The notes beneath the pieces were generated by a model. It ran no database searches. It worked only from the letters and a program-made list of their open reading frames with translations, and was not told where the DNA came from. Source: Arthrobacter bambusae (GTDB taxonomy: Bacteria > Actinomycetota > Actinomycetes > Actinomycetales > Micrococcaceae). Taken from it: a DNA stretch of 64,000 nt. The number at the start of each line of letters is the position of its first letter. Position 1 is the first letter of the stretch. The stretch is from contig NZ_JAHHZS010000002.1 of NCBI RefSeq assembly GCF_022606295.1, forward strand, positions 124,001-188,000. Direction: 5' to 3'. Shown piece after piece: positions 41,741 through 50,008 of the stretch. The position numbers and the translations under genes were made by a program.

Positions 41741-43213
41741 CTAGGAGCGCCGGGCGACCACCGGCATCGAGGCTGTTTCGTCGACCAGCTCGGCGCGCAA
41801 CCGTCCGCCGCCGCGGACCCAGAGCTTGTAGGCCAGCACCAGCAGCCCGAGCCACACGGCGCCGACGTACAGGGCCACGCGGGTGTCCTCGAAGACGCCA
41901 AGGATCACGATCACGAGGGCCATGAAGGCGATGGTTGCCACCGACGCCGCAGGCCACCACGGCGAGGCGAATTCCGACGCCGGAAGTCGCTTGCGCTTGA
42001 TTTCGCGCTTCATGGCAACGTGCGAGGCGAGGATCATGACCCACACCCAGACTGTCGCGAACGTGGCGATGGATGCGATCACGAGGAAGACGTCCTCGGG
42101 GATGACCGCGTTGAGCACCACGCCCACCAGTAGGATGCCGCCCATGAGGACCACGGTCATCCACGGAACACCGTGCCTTGAGATCTTGCCGAAGCTCTTC
42201 GGGGCATGCCCTTGCTGGGAAAGCCCGAAGAGGATGCGTCCGGCGCCGAAGATGTCGCTATTGATGGCCGACAGTGCCGAGGTGATGACTACGGCATTGA
42301 GGATGTGGGGCGCTGCGGGGATGCCGAGGCCGCTGAAGATCTGCACGAACGGGCTGCCGTTGTTCCCGATTTCGTTCCACGGGAACAGGCTCATGAGCAC
42401 ACCGAGCGTCAGGACGTAGAACAGCAGTACGCGCACCGGGACGGTGTTGACGGCCTGCGGAATGACCTTCTTGGGGTCGGCGGCTTCACCTGCAGTAATG
42501 CCGATCGTTTCGATCCCGCCGAAGGCGAACATGACGACGGCGAACGAGGCCAGGAGACCGCCGAAACCGTTGGGGAACAGGCCTCCGTGGTCAACGAGGT
42601 TACCCAGCCCCGGCGCCACACCGCCGTTGCCGGAGCGGAAGCCGAACACGATGATCCCAGCGCCGCCGGCAATCATGGCGATGATCGCCACCACCTTGAT
42701 GAGCGAGAACCAGAACTCGAGCTCGCCGAAGACCTTGACGCTTAGGAGGTTCATGGCGCCGAGGAGGAAGATAATCGCCAGGACCCAGATCCACCGGTCC
42801 ACCTGCGGGAACCAAAAGCCCATGTAGATGCTGAAGGCCGTCACGTCCGCGATTGCCACGATGGCCATCTCGAAGACGTAGGTCCACCCGGTGATGAACC
42901 CTGCCAGCGGTCCGAGGTAGCGGCTGGCGTACTGGCCGAACGAGCCGGAGACGGGGTGGCGGACGGCCATTTCGCCGAGGGCCCGCATCACCATGAAGAC
43001 GGCGGCCCCACCGATCATGTATGCGAAGAGAACCGACGGGCCGGCCTTTTGGATCGCAGACGCGGAACCGTAGAAGAGGCCTGTTCCGATGGCCGAACCG
43101 AGCGCCATGAAGCGGATGTGGCGGACGTTGAGGCCGCGGCTGAGAACGGTGGTGACCGCGCCTTCGACGACTTTGGCGGCCGGCGTCCTGACGGCTGTTG
43201 GGGCTTGCTGCAT
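41741..43213 (-). CDS. APC-family amino acid permease of the histidine region
   Basis: The 490-aa permease has about 12 helices and the signature of the AAT subfamily (ProY/HisP-like): [20 protein letters not shown] near residue 35, [20 protein letters not shown], and [19 protein letters not shown]. These transporters import proline, histidine or aromatic amino acids by proton symport. The gene is divergent from the IclR regulator gene, and two copies of the hut-region palindrome lie in the shared gap. I infer that it imports histidine, but proline or a related amino acid is possible. Confidence 0.85.
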   Translation of the reverse strand: MQQAPTAVRTPAAKVVEGAVTTVLSRGLNVRHIRFMALGSAIGTGLFYGSASAIQKAGPSVLFAYMIGGAAVFMVMRALGEMAVRHPVSGSFGQYASRYLGPLAGFITGWTYVFEMAIVAIADVTAFSIYMGFWFPQVDRWIWVLAIIFLLGAMNLLSVKVFGELEFWFSLIKVVAIIAMIAGGAGIIVFGFRSGNGGVAPGLGNLVDHGGLFPNGFGGLLASFAVVMFAFGGIETIGITAGEAADPKKVIPQAVNTVPVRVLLFYVLTLGVLMSLFPWNEIGNNGSPFVQIFSGLGIPAAPHILNAVVITSALSAINSDIFGAGRILFGLSQQGHAPKSFGKISRHGVPWMTVVLMGGILLVGVVLNAVIPEDVFLVIASIATFATVWVWVMILASHVAMKREIKRKRLPASEFASPWWPAASVATIAFMALVIVILGVFEDTRVALYVGAVWLGLLVLAYKLWVRGGGRLRAELVDETASMPVVARRS

Positions 43214-43349
43214 GCGAATACCTTCTCGTCATTGGGAGGGGGACTGTTAACCAGCAGACCATTCCGGAGCGGGCTGTGATGGGACTCACGGGACATCGTT
43301 GTCTCGGTTCTCAGACGCTGCGCCGCCGATTCGTTGTTTCGGGTGCGAA

Positions 43350-43367
43350 TGTCTGGTATTCCAGACA
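43350..43367. promoter_or_regulatory. IclR-type operator site 1
   Basis: TGTCTGGTATTCCAGACA is a near-perfect 18-bp palindrome in the gap between the permease and IclR genes. It is the best member of a set of four matching sites in the hut region. Confidence 0.75.
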
Positions 43368-43417
43368 CCTTAATGTTCTGATTGGCTTTCCGATCCGCTC
43401 CGCTGGGCGCACGCTTA

Positions 43418-43435
43418 AGTACGGGATCCCGGACA
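43418..43435. promoter_or_regulatory. IclR-type operator site 2 (degenerate)
   Basis: AGTACGGGATCCCGGACA fits the same palindromic pattern as site 1 with substitutions. It lies 68 bp from site 1 (centre to centre) and 66 bp before the IclR start. Confidence 0.55.
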
Positions 43436-43500
43436 CCTGCCTGGCCGCCTTGGAGGCAGAAGGGGTGGGCCGGGCATTACCGTGCACTCGAAGAGGAGCC

Positions 43501-44304
43501 ATGACCATACAGCCATCCACTCAAGGCCGGGCCGCTTCCAAGGTCCCGGCTGCCGAGAACACCCTGCGCATCCTGAAGTTGCTTGCGTCCCGGCGTGGCC
43601 CGATGGCAGCGTCCAACATCGCCACCGCGCTGGGCCTGCCCCGGTCCAGCGTCTACCACCTGCTTGGCGTCATGGAGGCCAACGGATTCGTCCTGCACCT
43701 TCATGAGGAGCAGCGCTACGGGCTCGGCATCAGTGCCTTTGAACTTAGTTCGGCGTACTCGCGGCAAGAGCCATTGTCGCGGCTCGGCCGCCCCATGCTC
43801 GCCGCCCTCGTGGATGCGATCGGCGAGAGCGCGCACTTGGCCGTCCTGCACGGCCGCGATGTGCTTTACATCGTGGAGGAGCGGGCTAAGAACCGCCCGT
43901 CCCTCGTGACCGACGTTGGGGTCCGGCTTCCCAGCCACCTCACGGCCAGCGGGCGCGCGATCCTGGCTGCACTGCCGAAATCGCAGGTCAGGGCCCTTTA
44001 TCCGAACGCCGCCGCCTTTACCGCCCGGCACGAGATGGAATCGCCCATCATGAAGTACTCGGCCTTGTCATCGCATTTGGACCAGGTCCGGCAGCGCGGG
44101 TACGCCACGGAACACGGCGAAGTCACGCCCGGCTTCGGTTCCGTGGCCGCCGCCGTCACCGATCATTTGGGCTGGCCGACGGCGGCAGTCGCGGTGACAT
44201 TCCTCGAGGACCGGGTGCCGCCTGAGGAATGGCCCGCGTTGGCGGCCCGGATCCAGAAAACGGCGGACGAACTCTCGATCCGCATCCACGGCCGCCCGTC
44301 CTAG
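43501..44304 (+). CDS. IclR-family regulator of the hut region
   Basis: The 267-aa protein has an N-terminal IclR winged HTH (NTLRILKLLASRRGPMAASN then ATALGLPRSSVYHLLGVMEA). An effector domain follows, with AHLAVLHGRDVLYIVEERAK, LTASGRAILAAL and RGYATEHGEVTPGFGSVAAA. It sits between the permease and hutU. The palindrome TGTCTGGTATTCCAGACA and its relatives occur before the permease/regulator pair, hutU and hutG, so it is the obvious candidate to bind them. AGAGGAG precedes ATG 43501; the longer frame upstream is non-coding and contains the operators. The likely inducer is urocanate or histidine. Confidence 0.88.
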   Translation: MTIQPSTQGRAASKVPAAENTLRILKLLASRRGPMAASNIATALGLPRSSVYHLLGVMEANGFVLHLHEEQRYGLGISAFELSSAYSRQEPLSRLGRPMLAALVDAIGESAHLAVLHGRDVLYIVEERAKNRPSLVTDVGVRLPSHLTASGRAILAALPKSQVRALYPNAAAFTARHEMESPIMKYSALSSHLDQVRQRGYATEHGEVTPGFGSVAAAVTDHLGWPTAAVAVTFLEDRVPPEEWPALAARIQKTADELSIRIHGRPS

Positions 44305-44336
44305 CCGGCCCCCACCCTTCCTAGCCCGCCCCCGCC

Positions 44337-44398
44337 CAACTGACTCGCAGTTGTTGTCGTTTTGGGCGCTCATAACGACAACAACTGCGAGTCAGTTG
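44337..44398. repeat. Dispersed palindromic repeat, copy 4
   Basis: The 28-bp arms (44337-44364 and 44371-44398) match at 27 positions with a 6-nt loop. They begin CAACTGACTCGCAGTTGTTG then TCGTTTTG. It is the longest near-perfect copy and stands directly before the hutU operator. The left side lies after the IclR gene stop. The hairpin may also terminate iclR transcription. Confidence 0.85.
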
Positions 44399-44416
44399 AG
44401 TCTGGTATTCCGGACA
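44399..44416. promoter_or_regulatory. IclR-type operator site 3, before hutU
   Basis: AGTCTGGTATTCCGGACA matches the site 1 palindrome at all but two positions. It begins immediately after repeat copy 4 and ends 97 bp before the hutU start, a suitable promoter position. Confidence 0.72.
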
Positions 44417-44513
44417 GTAGCCTCCCTAAAGCCATTCCAAGACCCTTGCGGAGGGGCTCTACTGGATACAGAAGGACTTCCACCTAGCAACCTCCAGAGA
44501 CGAAGGAGTCATC

Positions 44514-46256
44514 ATGGCACCCGCCGATTTCACTACCGGAGCCCGCCCTGTCCGGGCCGCCCGCGGCACCGAGCTCACCGCGAAGAGCTGGCAGACAGAA
44601 GCGCCGTTGCGCATGTTGATGAACAACCTGGACCCGGAGGTCGCCGAACGACCGGATGACCTGGTGGTGTATGGCGGCACGGGCCGGGCAGTGCGTTCCT
44701 GGGCCGCGTTCGACGCGATCACCCGGACCCTGGAGACCATGGAGAAGGACGAGACCCTGCTCGTCCAGTCCGGCAAGCCCGTCGGCGTGTTCCGCACCCA
44801 CGAATGGGCGCCGAGGGTGTTGCTGGCCAACTCCAACCTCGTGGGCGACTGGGCAACGTGGCCCGAGTTCCGCCGCCTCGAGGCCGAGGGCCTGATGATG
44901 TACGGGCAGATGACCGCGGGGTCCTGGATCTACATCGGCACCCAGGGCATCCTGCAGGGCACCTACGAAACCTTCGCCGCCGTCGGGAACAAACTCGCGG
45001 CCGCCAGGCATGACACCGGCCGCCACCCGGCCCCCGCCGCGGAAGGCTCCACCGAGGGGCCGCTCGCCGGGACCCTGACCCTGACCGGCGGGTGCGGTGG
45101 CATGGGCGGGGCCCAGCCGTTGGCCGTGACCCTGAACGACGGGGCCTGCCTGATCGTGGACGTCGACGAGACCCGGCTGCGCCGCCGCGCCGGCAAACGC
45201 TACCTGGACGAGGTCGAAACCGACCTCGACGCCGCGATCGCCAAGGTCCTCAAGGCCAAGGAAGAGCGCCGCGGCTGGTCCGTCGGGTACGTCGGCAACG
45301 CCGCCGAAGTCTTCCCCGAACTCCTCGCCCGGCACAAGGCCGGGGAGCTGACCATCGACGTCGTGACCGACCAGACCAGCGCCCACGACCCGCTCTCCTA
45401 CCTGCCCGAAGGCATCACCGTGGCCCAATGGCACACCGAGGCCGAAGCCGACCCCGAAGGATTCACCAAGAAGGCCCAGGCCTCCATGGCCCGCCATGTC
45501 CAGGCCATGGTGGAATTCCAGGACGCCGGCGCCGAGGTCTTCGACTACGGCAACTCGATCCGCGACGAGGCCCGCAAGGGCGGCTACGACCGGGCGTTCG
45601 AGTTCCCCGGCTTCGTCCCGGCCTACATCCGTCCGCTGTTCTGCGAGGGCCTGGGCCCGTTCCGCTGGGTCGCGCTCTCCGGTGACCCCGAAGACATCGC
45701 CGTGACCGACGCCGCGATCAAGGAACTCTTCCCGGAAAACACCCACCTGCACAAGTGGCTCGACGCCGCCGCCGAGCGCGTCGAATTCGAAGGTCTGCCC
45801 GCCCGCATCTGCTGGCTCGGCTACGGCGAACGCGCCAAAGCCGGGCTGCTGTTCAACCAGCTCGTCAAGGAAGGCAAAGTCAAGGCCCCCATCGTGATCG
45901 GCCGCGACCACCTGGACTCCGGCTCCGTGGCCTCCCCCTATCGGGAAACCGAGTCCATGGCCGACGGCTCCGACGCGATCGCCGACTGGCCGCTGCTGAA
46001 CGCCCTGATCAACACCTCCTCCGGCGCCACCTGGGTCTCCATCCACCACGGCGGCGGCGTGGGCATCGGCCGGTCCCTGCACGCAGGCCAGGTCTCCGTC
46101 GCTGACGGCACCGACCTCGCCGCCGAGAAACTCGAACGCCTCCTCACCAACGACCCCGGCATGGGCGTCATCCGCCACGCCGACGCCGGCTACGCCCGCG
46201 CCGTCGAGGTCGCCCACGAACGCGGCGTCCGCATCCCCATGCAGGAAACCAACTAA
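44514..46256 (+). CDS. hutU: Urocanate hydratase
   Basis: The 580-aa urocanase converts urocanate to imidazolonepropionate with bound NAD+. Motifs seen are [24 protein letters not shown] ([20 protein letters not shown]), [20 protein letters not shown], the NAD loop [18 protein letters not shown], and [23 protein letters not shown] text near the C-terminus. An insert at about residues 165-188 ([16 protein letters not shown]) makes it longer than many homologues. GAAGGAG lies 7 nt before the ATG. It is followed by hutH after a palindromic repeat. Confidence 0.95.
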   Translation: MAPADFTTGARPVRAARGTELTAKSWQTEAPLRMLMNNLDPEVAERPDDLVVYGGTGRAVRSWAAFDAITRTLETMEKDETLLVQSGKPVGVFRTHEWAPRVLLANSNLVGDWATWPEFRRLEAEGLMMYGQMTAGSWIYIGTQGILQGTYETFAAVGNKLAAARHDTGRHPAPAAEGSTEGPLAGTLTLTGGCGGMGGAQPLAVTLNDGACLIVDVDETRLRRRAGKRYLDEVETDLDAAIAKVLKAKEERRGWSVGYVGNAAEVFPELLARHKAGELTIDVVTDQTSAHDPLSYLPEGITVAQWHTEAEADPEGFTKKAQASMARHVQAMVEFQDAGAEVFDYGNSIRDEARKGGYDRAFEFPGFVPAYIRPLFCEGLGPFRWVALSGDPEDIAVTDAAIKELFPENTHLHKWLDAAAERVEFEGLPARICWLGYGERAKAGLLFNQLVKEGKVKAPIVIGRDHLDSGSVASPYRETESMADGSDAIADWPLLNALINTSSGATWVSIHHGGGVGIGRSLHAGQVSVADGTDLAAEKLERLLTNDPGMGVIRHADAGYARAVEVAHERGVRIPMQETN

Positions 46257-46270
46257 CCAGACCCCACAAC

Positions 46271-46336
46271 CCCAACCAGCTCGCATTAGATGTCGTTATG
46301 GCGCCCCAAAACGACAACAACTGCGAGCTAGTTGGG
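46271..46336. repeat. Dispersed palindromic repeat, copy 5 (mixed arms)
   Basis: The 30-bp arms at 46271-46300 and 46307-46336 match at 25 positions. The left arm is of the CTCGCATTAGATGTCGTT type found in copy 6. The right arm reads AACGACAACAACTGCGAG, the type of copies 2 and 4. The mismatches lie in this middle section, so the copy looks like two half-elements joined. It lies between hutU and hutH. Confidence 0.8.
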
Positions 46337-46350
46337 AAGAACGAGGAAAA

Positions 46351-47943
46351 ATGACAGTTACAACACACCAGCCGCTGACCGTCACACTCGGTTCCAGCGG
46401 AGTCACGCCGGAGGACGTCGTCGCCGTCGCACGCCACGACGCCAAGGTGACCATCTCCCAGGAAGCCCTGGACACGGTTGCCAAGGTCCGCGCCCACATC
46501 GACGGCCTCGCGCACAGCGAAGTCCCGGCGTACGGCGTCTCCACGGGCTTTGGCGCCCTGGCCAACCGCCACATCCCCAACGAACTCCGCACCCAGTTGC
46601 AGAAGTCGCTCATCCGCAGCCACGCGGCCGGCATGGGCCCGGCAGTCGAGCGCGAAGTGGTCCGCGGCATCATGTTCCTGCGCGCCAAGACCCTGGCCTC
46701 GGGCCGCACGGGCGTTCGCCCCGTGGTCCTGCAGACCATGGTGGACGTCCTCAACGCCGGCATCACCCCCGTGGTGCGTGAATTCGGCTCCCTGGGTTGC
46801 TCCGGCGACCTCGCGCCGCTGTCCCACTGCGCCCTCGTCCTGATGGGCGAAGGCGAAGCCACCGGGCCCGACGGCGAGCTCTACGGCGCCGCCGGCAAGA
46901 AGCCGGTTGCCGAGCTTCTTGCCGCACACGGCATCGAGCCGGTGGTCCTCGCGGAAAAGGAAGGCCTTGCGCTCGTCAACGGCACCGAGGGCATGCTCGG
47001 CATGCTGCTCATGGCGATCGCCGACCTGCACCTGCTGATTACGACGGCGGACATCACCGCCGCTCTCAGCGTCGAGGCGCTGCTCGGCACGGACCAGGTG
47101 TTCCTGCCGGAGCTGCACGCGGCCCTACGGCCCCACCCGGGCCAGGCTGCAAGCGCGGACAACATGCTGCGCGTGCTGTCCAACTCGCCGATCGTCGCTT
47201 CGCACCGTGTCAATGACACCAAGGTCCAGGACGCATACTCGCTCCGCTGCGCACCCCAGGTTGCCGGCGCGGTCCGCGACACGGTGACGCACGCCGAACT
47301 CGTGGCTTCCCGCGAGTTGGCTGCGGCCATCGACAATCCCGTGGTGCTCCCGGACGGCCGCGTGTCCTCCAACGGAAACTTCCACGGCGCCCCGGTGGCG
47401 TACGTCCTGGACTTCCTGGCGATCGCCGTGGCGGACCTGTCCTCCATCGCCGAGCGCCGCACGGACCGCATGCTGGACCCGGCCCGCTCGCACGGTCTCC
47501 CGGCCTTCCTTGCCGACGACCCCGGAGTGGACTCGGGCCTCATGATCGCCCAGTACACGCAGGCAGGACTCGTCTCGGACAACAAGCGACTGGCCGTCCC
47601 GGCGTCGGTGGACTCCATCCCGAGCTCCGCCATGCAGGAAGACCACGTCTCCATGGGCTGGCATGCTGCCCGCAAGCTCCGCAAGGCGATTGAGAACCTG
47701 CGCCGCGTCCTGGCTGTGGAACTCGTGACGAGCACCCGTGCCCTCGACATCCGCACCCAGCTGTCCGGTGGCGAACTCACCCCGGGCCCGGCCGGCACCG
47801 CCGTGATCGAGGTGCTGCGCGGCGTCGTCGACGGTCCTGGTACCGACCGGTTCCTCTCACCTGAGCTGGAAGCCGCGGACCGTCTTGTAGGCGCCGGCGA
47901 GGTGCGGACGGCCGCCGAATCCGCCGTCGGAATTCTCGCCTGA
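46351..47943 (+). CDS. hutH: Histidine ammonia-lyase
   Basis: The 530-aa lyase deaminates histidine to urocanate. The tyrosine loop YGVSTGFG is at residues 61-68. The cofactor tripeptide in GSLGCSGDLAPLSH is Cys150-Ser151-Gly152, where many homologues have Ala-Ser-Gly, and it should still cyclise to MIO. Other family motifs are VNGTEGMLGMLLMAIADL and QDAYSLRCAPQVAGAVRDTV. C-terminal QEDHVSMGWHAARKLRK is typical. GGGAAGAACGAGG precedes the ATG. It follows hutU after repeat copy 5 and is probably in the same operon. Confidence 0.95.
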   Translation: MTVTTHQPLTVTLGSSGVTPEDVVAVARHDAKVTISQEALDTVAKVRAHIDGLAHSEVPAYGVSTGFGALANRHIPNELRTQLQKSLIRSHAAGMGPAVEREVVRGIMFLRAKTLASGRTGVRPVVLQTMVDVLNAGITPVVREFGSLGCSGDLAPLSHCALVLMGEGEATGPDGELYGAAGKKPVAELLAAHGIEPVVLAEKEGLALVNGTEGMLGMLLMAIADLHLLITTADITAALSVEALLGTDQVFLPELHAALRPHPGQAASADNMLRVLSNSPIVASHRVNDTKVQDAYSLRCAPQVAGAVRDTVTHAELVASRELAAAIDNPVVLPDGRVSSNGNFHGAPVAYVLDFLAIAVADLSSIAERRTDRMLDPARSHGLPAFLADDPGVDSGLMIAQYTQAGLVSDNKRLAVPASVDSIPSSAMQEDHVSMGWHAARKLRKAIENLRRVLAVELVTSTRALDIRTQLSGGELTPGPAGTAVIEVLRGVVDGPGTDRFLSPELEAADRLVGAGEVRTAAESAVGILA

Positions 47944-47975
47944 CGCCGAACAAAATACTGTTCGCGTGAACAATA

Positions 47976-48022
47976 GGAAGCGCCCCGGAAATGTTCGGCA
48001 ATACGTCCACCGGGGCGCTTTC
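47976..48022 (+). terminator. Hairpin terminator after hutH
   Basis: AAGCGCCCCGG (47978-47988) pairs with CCGGGGCGCTT (48010-48020), with GU and GC extensions on both sides and a loop of about 21 nt. TTTCTGTG follows. It begins about 33 bp after the hutH stop, fitting the end of the hutUH transcript. Confidence 0.65.
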
Positions 48023-48136
48023 TGTGTAGTAGAACTTATGGGTACGGCATTGTCCACGCCGACGATGTCGTGGGCTTGCCGGTGAATATCCGTTCACAAC
48101 TGAAGTAGCGAACATCCACAAAGGGGTAGAAGTTCA

Positions 48137-48385
48137 ATGAAGGCACGCGGGACAGTCCTGTCCAGGCGAATCGCACAGTCCGCCGTCGTTTCCAACTGGG
48201 GAACGTTGAAGGTGGGGGAGCGGATCGAAGTCGTAAGGCACGCACATGTGGTCGCGGCGGGGGAGGTGCAGGAAATCTCGGACAGCGGCAACGTTGTGTG
48301 GCTTGAACCCGCAGGACCTGGCGCCGACGAAGCCGCCAAGCAGCTTTTCATGAAGTCCGACGGCGTGGAGTTGCGCCGGGCGTAG
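48137..48385 (+). CDS. Hypothetical small protein (82 aa)
   Basis: The protein starts MKARGTVLSRRIAQSAVVSN. A beta-rich section, LKVGERIEVVRHAHVVAAGE then VQEISDSGNVVWLEPAG, follows and resembles a small SH3-like barrel or a carbohydrate-storage-regulator-size domain. It ends with a short helix. AAAGGGG lies about 12 nt before the ATG, which is a little far. No family is recognised. The gene is followed within 15 bp by a perfect 21-bp terminator, which supports it as a real expressed gene. Confidence 0.6.
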   Translation: MKARGTVLSRRIAQSAVVSNWGTLKVGERIEVVRHAHVVAAGEVQEISDSGNVVWLEPAGPGADEAAKQLFMKSDGVELRRA

Positions 48386-48400
48386 TGACTCTATAGCTCA

Positions 48401-48465
48401 AAAACCGGGGCTTGTTTCCCATTCCGCGCCTTCTTGGCGTGGTCTGGGAAACAAGCCCCGGTTTT
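48401..48465. terminator. Strong bidirectional intrinsic terminator
   Basis: A perfect 21-bp stem has arms 48401-48421 (AAAACCGGGGCTTGTTTCCCA begins and ends the left side) and 48445-48465. The 23-nt loop holds a smaller CGCC-TTCTT-GGCG hairpin. The right arm ends in TTTT and the left arm begins AAAA, so it can terminate transcripts from both convergent neighbours (48137-48385 + and 48491-48712 -). Confidence 0.88.
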
Positions 48466-48490
48466 GTTGTACCTATTTCTAGGATCGATC

Positions 48491-48712
48491 CTAGGCGGCG
48501 AGGACCTCGCGGGTTTGGCCGAACGGGACCGACTCGTCCAAGGCAACCGTGTAGCTTCCGGGCTCCCGGCGGGTCACCAGGATCCCGCAGCGGCCGTCTT
48601 CGGCAGCGGCTTCGATGAGCGTGCTGACGGCTTCGTCAAGTCCGGCATGGACCTCGTCGACGGACGCAAAGGACAAATGGATCTCGTTGTTTTCAATCGT
48701 GGCAGTGCTCAT
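48491..48712 (-). CDS. Hypothetical small protein (73 aa)
   Basis: The protein begins MSTATIENNEIHLSFASVDE and continues VHAGLDEAVSTLIEAAAEDG, RCGILVTRREPGSYTVALDE and FGQTREVLAA. The mixed alpha/beta pattern suggests a compact domain, but I know no family. AAGGAGG lies 6-7 nt before ATG 48712, a strong ribosome binding site. The gene converges on the 82-aa gene with the shared terminator between them. Other starts upstream lack a ribosome binding site. Confidence 0.65.
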   Translation of the reverse strand: MSTATIENNEIHLSFASVDEVHAGLDEAVSTLIEAAAEDGRCGILVTRREPGSYTVALDESVPFGQTREVLAA

Positions 48713-48860
48713 TGGGGGCCTCCTTCTGCAGGATGCCGCGTTGGGGGAGCGGCAATTCCTGCATAAAAGATAGCAAAGAGTCATGGGATGTCTGTCATTC
48801 TGCGAGCTGGATCACCGGCGGGCCAAGGCCCGGGCGCCAGGGTGAGGAGGCCGAGCCTGA

Positions 48861-48926
48861 CCCAACTAACTCGCACTTAATGTCGTTTTCAGCCCTCAAA
48901 ACGACATCTAATGCGAGCTAGTTGGG
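48861..48926. repeat. Dispersed palindromic repeat, copy 6
   Basis: The 29-bp arms at 48861-48889 and 48898-48926 match except for about five positions in the centre. The left arm reads CTCGCACTTAATGTCGTTTT. The right arm is the complement of CTCGCATTAGATGTCGTTTT, the subtype seen in copy 5. It lies downstream of hutG, between it and the 73-aa gene. Confidence 0.8.
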
Positions 48927-48968
48927 CAGGCGCGGAAGGCACGGGTGGGCACGGCACCTCAGGAGGCC

Positions 48969-49934
48969 CTACGCCAGCAGCGTGTTCACCAAGCGCGCGG
49001 CCACCTTGGCGGTCCGCGAGTCGATGTCGAACTCCGGGTTGAGCTCGGCAACGTCCAGGTGCAGGAGTTTCCCACTCGCGGCAAGCTGTTTGCACACAGC
49101 GCTGATGACTGGCAGCGGCACCCCATACGCCGCGGGTGCGCTCACCCCGGGAGCCACCGACGCCGGAAGCACGTCCAGGTCGATCGTCAGGTACAGCACG
49201 TCCACGGTGTCCAGGAACCGCGCCACAAAATCCCGAACGGCCTCCGCGGAGCAGTCCTCGTCCAGCAGGTACTTCACGCCTAGGCGGTCCGCCGTGTCGA
49301 AGAGGGTGCGCGTGTTGTTTGGCTCGGAGATTCCGACGACGGCGTAATTCAGTTCGCGGCCCTCGGCGGCTTCCGCCCGGGCCATCTGCAGGAACGGCGT
49401 TCCCGAGCTCGGCACCGGCTCGTCCCGCAGGTCGAAGTGCGCGTCCAGGTTCAGGACTCCGAGGCGCTTGCCGCCCCGCACAGCCTCCGAGCCTGCCACG
49501 CCCAAATAGCTGGCGAAAGCAGTTTCGTGCCCGCCGCCGAGCAGCACCGTGAGCTTGCCGCCGTCGAGCAGTTCCGAAATCACGCGGCCCGCGCGCTCCT
49601 GGCCGGCCTCCAGCGAGCCGTCCTCCACGACGACGTCGCCGGCGTCGAACACGTCCCGCTCGAGGTGGAAAGCCAGCGGACCCAAGGCTTGGCGGATCGC
49701 CTCCGGGGCGGCCGCCGCGCCGATACGGCCCTTGTTGCGCCGCACGCCTTCGTCACTGCGGAAGCCCACGACGACGGCGGGCCGGGCGCCTGCTTGCGTC
49801 GCGCCGGGGGCGGCCGCATCGGGAGTGTGGGGCGCCACGGCCTGCCACCAGCGGCGGTGCCCCTCGCCGTCGCCGTCGAAACGGCCGGTCCACGGCGTCG
49901 GGCGGACATCGGCAACTGCGCGGGAAATCTCCAT
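48969..49934 (-). CDS. hutG: Formimidoylglutamase (arginase family)
   Basis: The 321-aa ureohydrolase-fold protein has the two-metal motifs LLGGGHETAFASYLG, LNLDAHFDLRD and YLTIDLDVLPASVAPGVSAP. It hydrolyses formimidoylglutamate to glutamate and formamide, the last step of the HutG-type histidine pathway. The PVPSSGTPFLQ loop fits formimidoylglutamase better than arginase or agmatinase. The start at 49934 has a weak ribosome binding site. An IclR-type palindrome (49988-50005) lies 53 bp upstream, linking it with hutUH. Confidence 0.93.
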   Translation of the reverse strand: MEISRAVADVRPTPWTGRFDGDGEGHRRWWQAVAPHTPDAAAPGATQAGARPAVVVGFRSDEGVRRNKGRIGAAAAPEAIRQALGPLAFHLERDVFDAGDVVVEDGSLEAGQERAGRVISELLDGGKLTVLLGGGHETAFASYLGVAGSEAVRGGKRLGVLNLDAHFDLRDEPVPSSGTPFLQMARAEAAEGRELNYAVVGISEPNNTRTLFDTADRLGVKYLLDEDCSAEAVRDFVARFLDTVDVLYLTIDLDVLPASVAPGVSAPAAYGVPLPVISAVCKQLAASGKLLHLDVAELNPEFDIDSRTAKVAARLVNTLLA

Positions 49935-49987
49935 GGTTAAAGCTCAGCGCATGACGGAGCCGAGAAGTACCGCTTCCAGGCGGAGGG

Positions 49988-50005
49988 TGTCCGGTATTCC
50001 GGAAA
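49988..50005. promoter_or_regulatory. IclR-type operator site 4, before hutG
   Basis: TGTCCGGTATTCCGGAAA matches the hut palindrome with the central GGTATTCC intact. It lies 54-71 bp before the hutG start in the narrow gap after the NCS2 permease stop. Confidence 0.7.
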
Positions 50006-50008
50006 GGC

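Noticed and set aside
44484..46286. 600-aa minus-strand frame across hutU
   Set aside because: It is the shadow of urocanate hydratase, which has complete motifs on the plus strand. The frame is Gly/Asp/Val-rich without a start signal.
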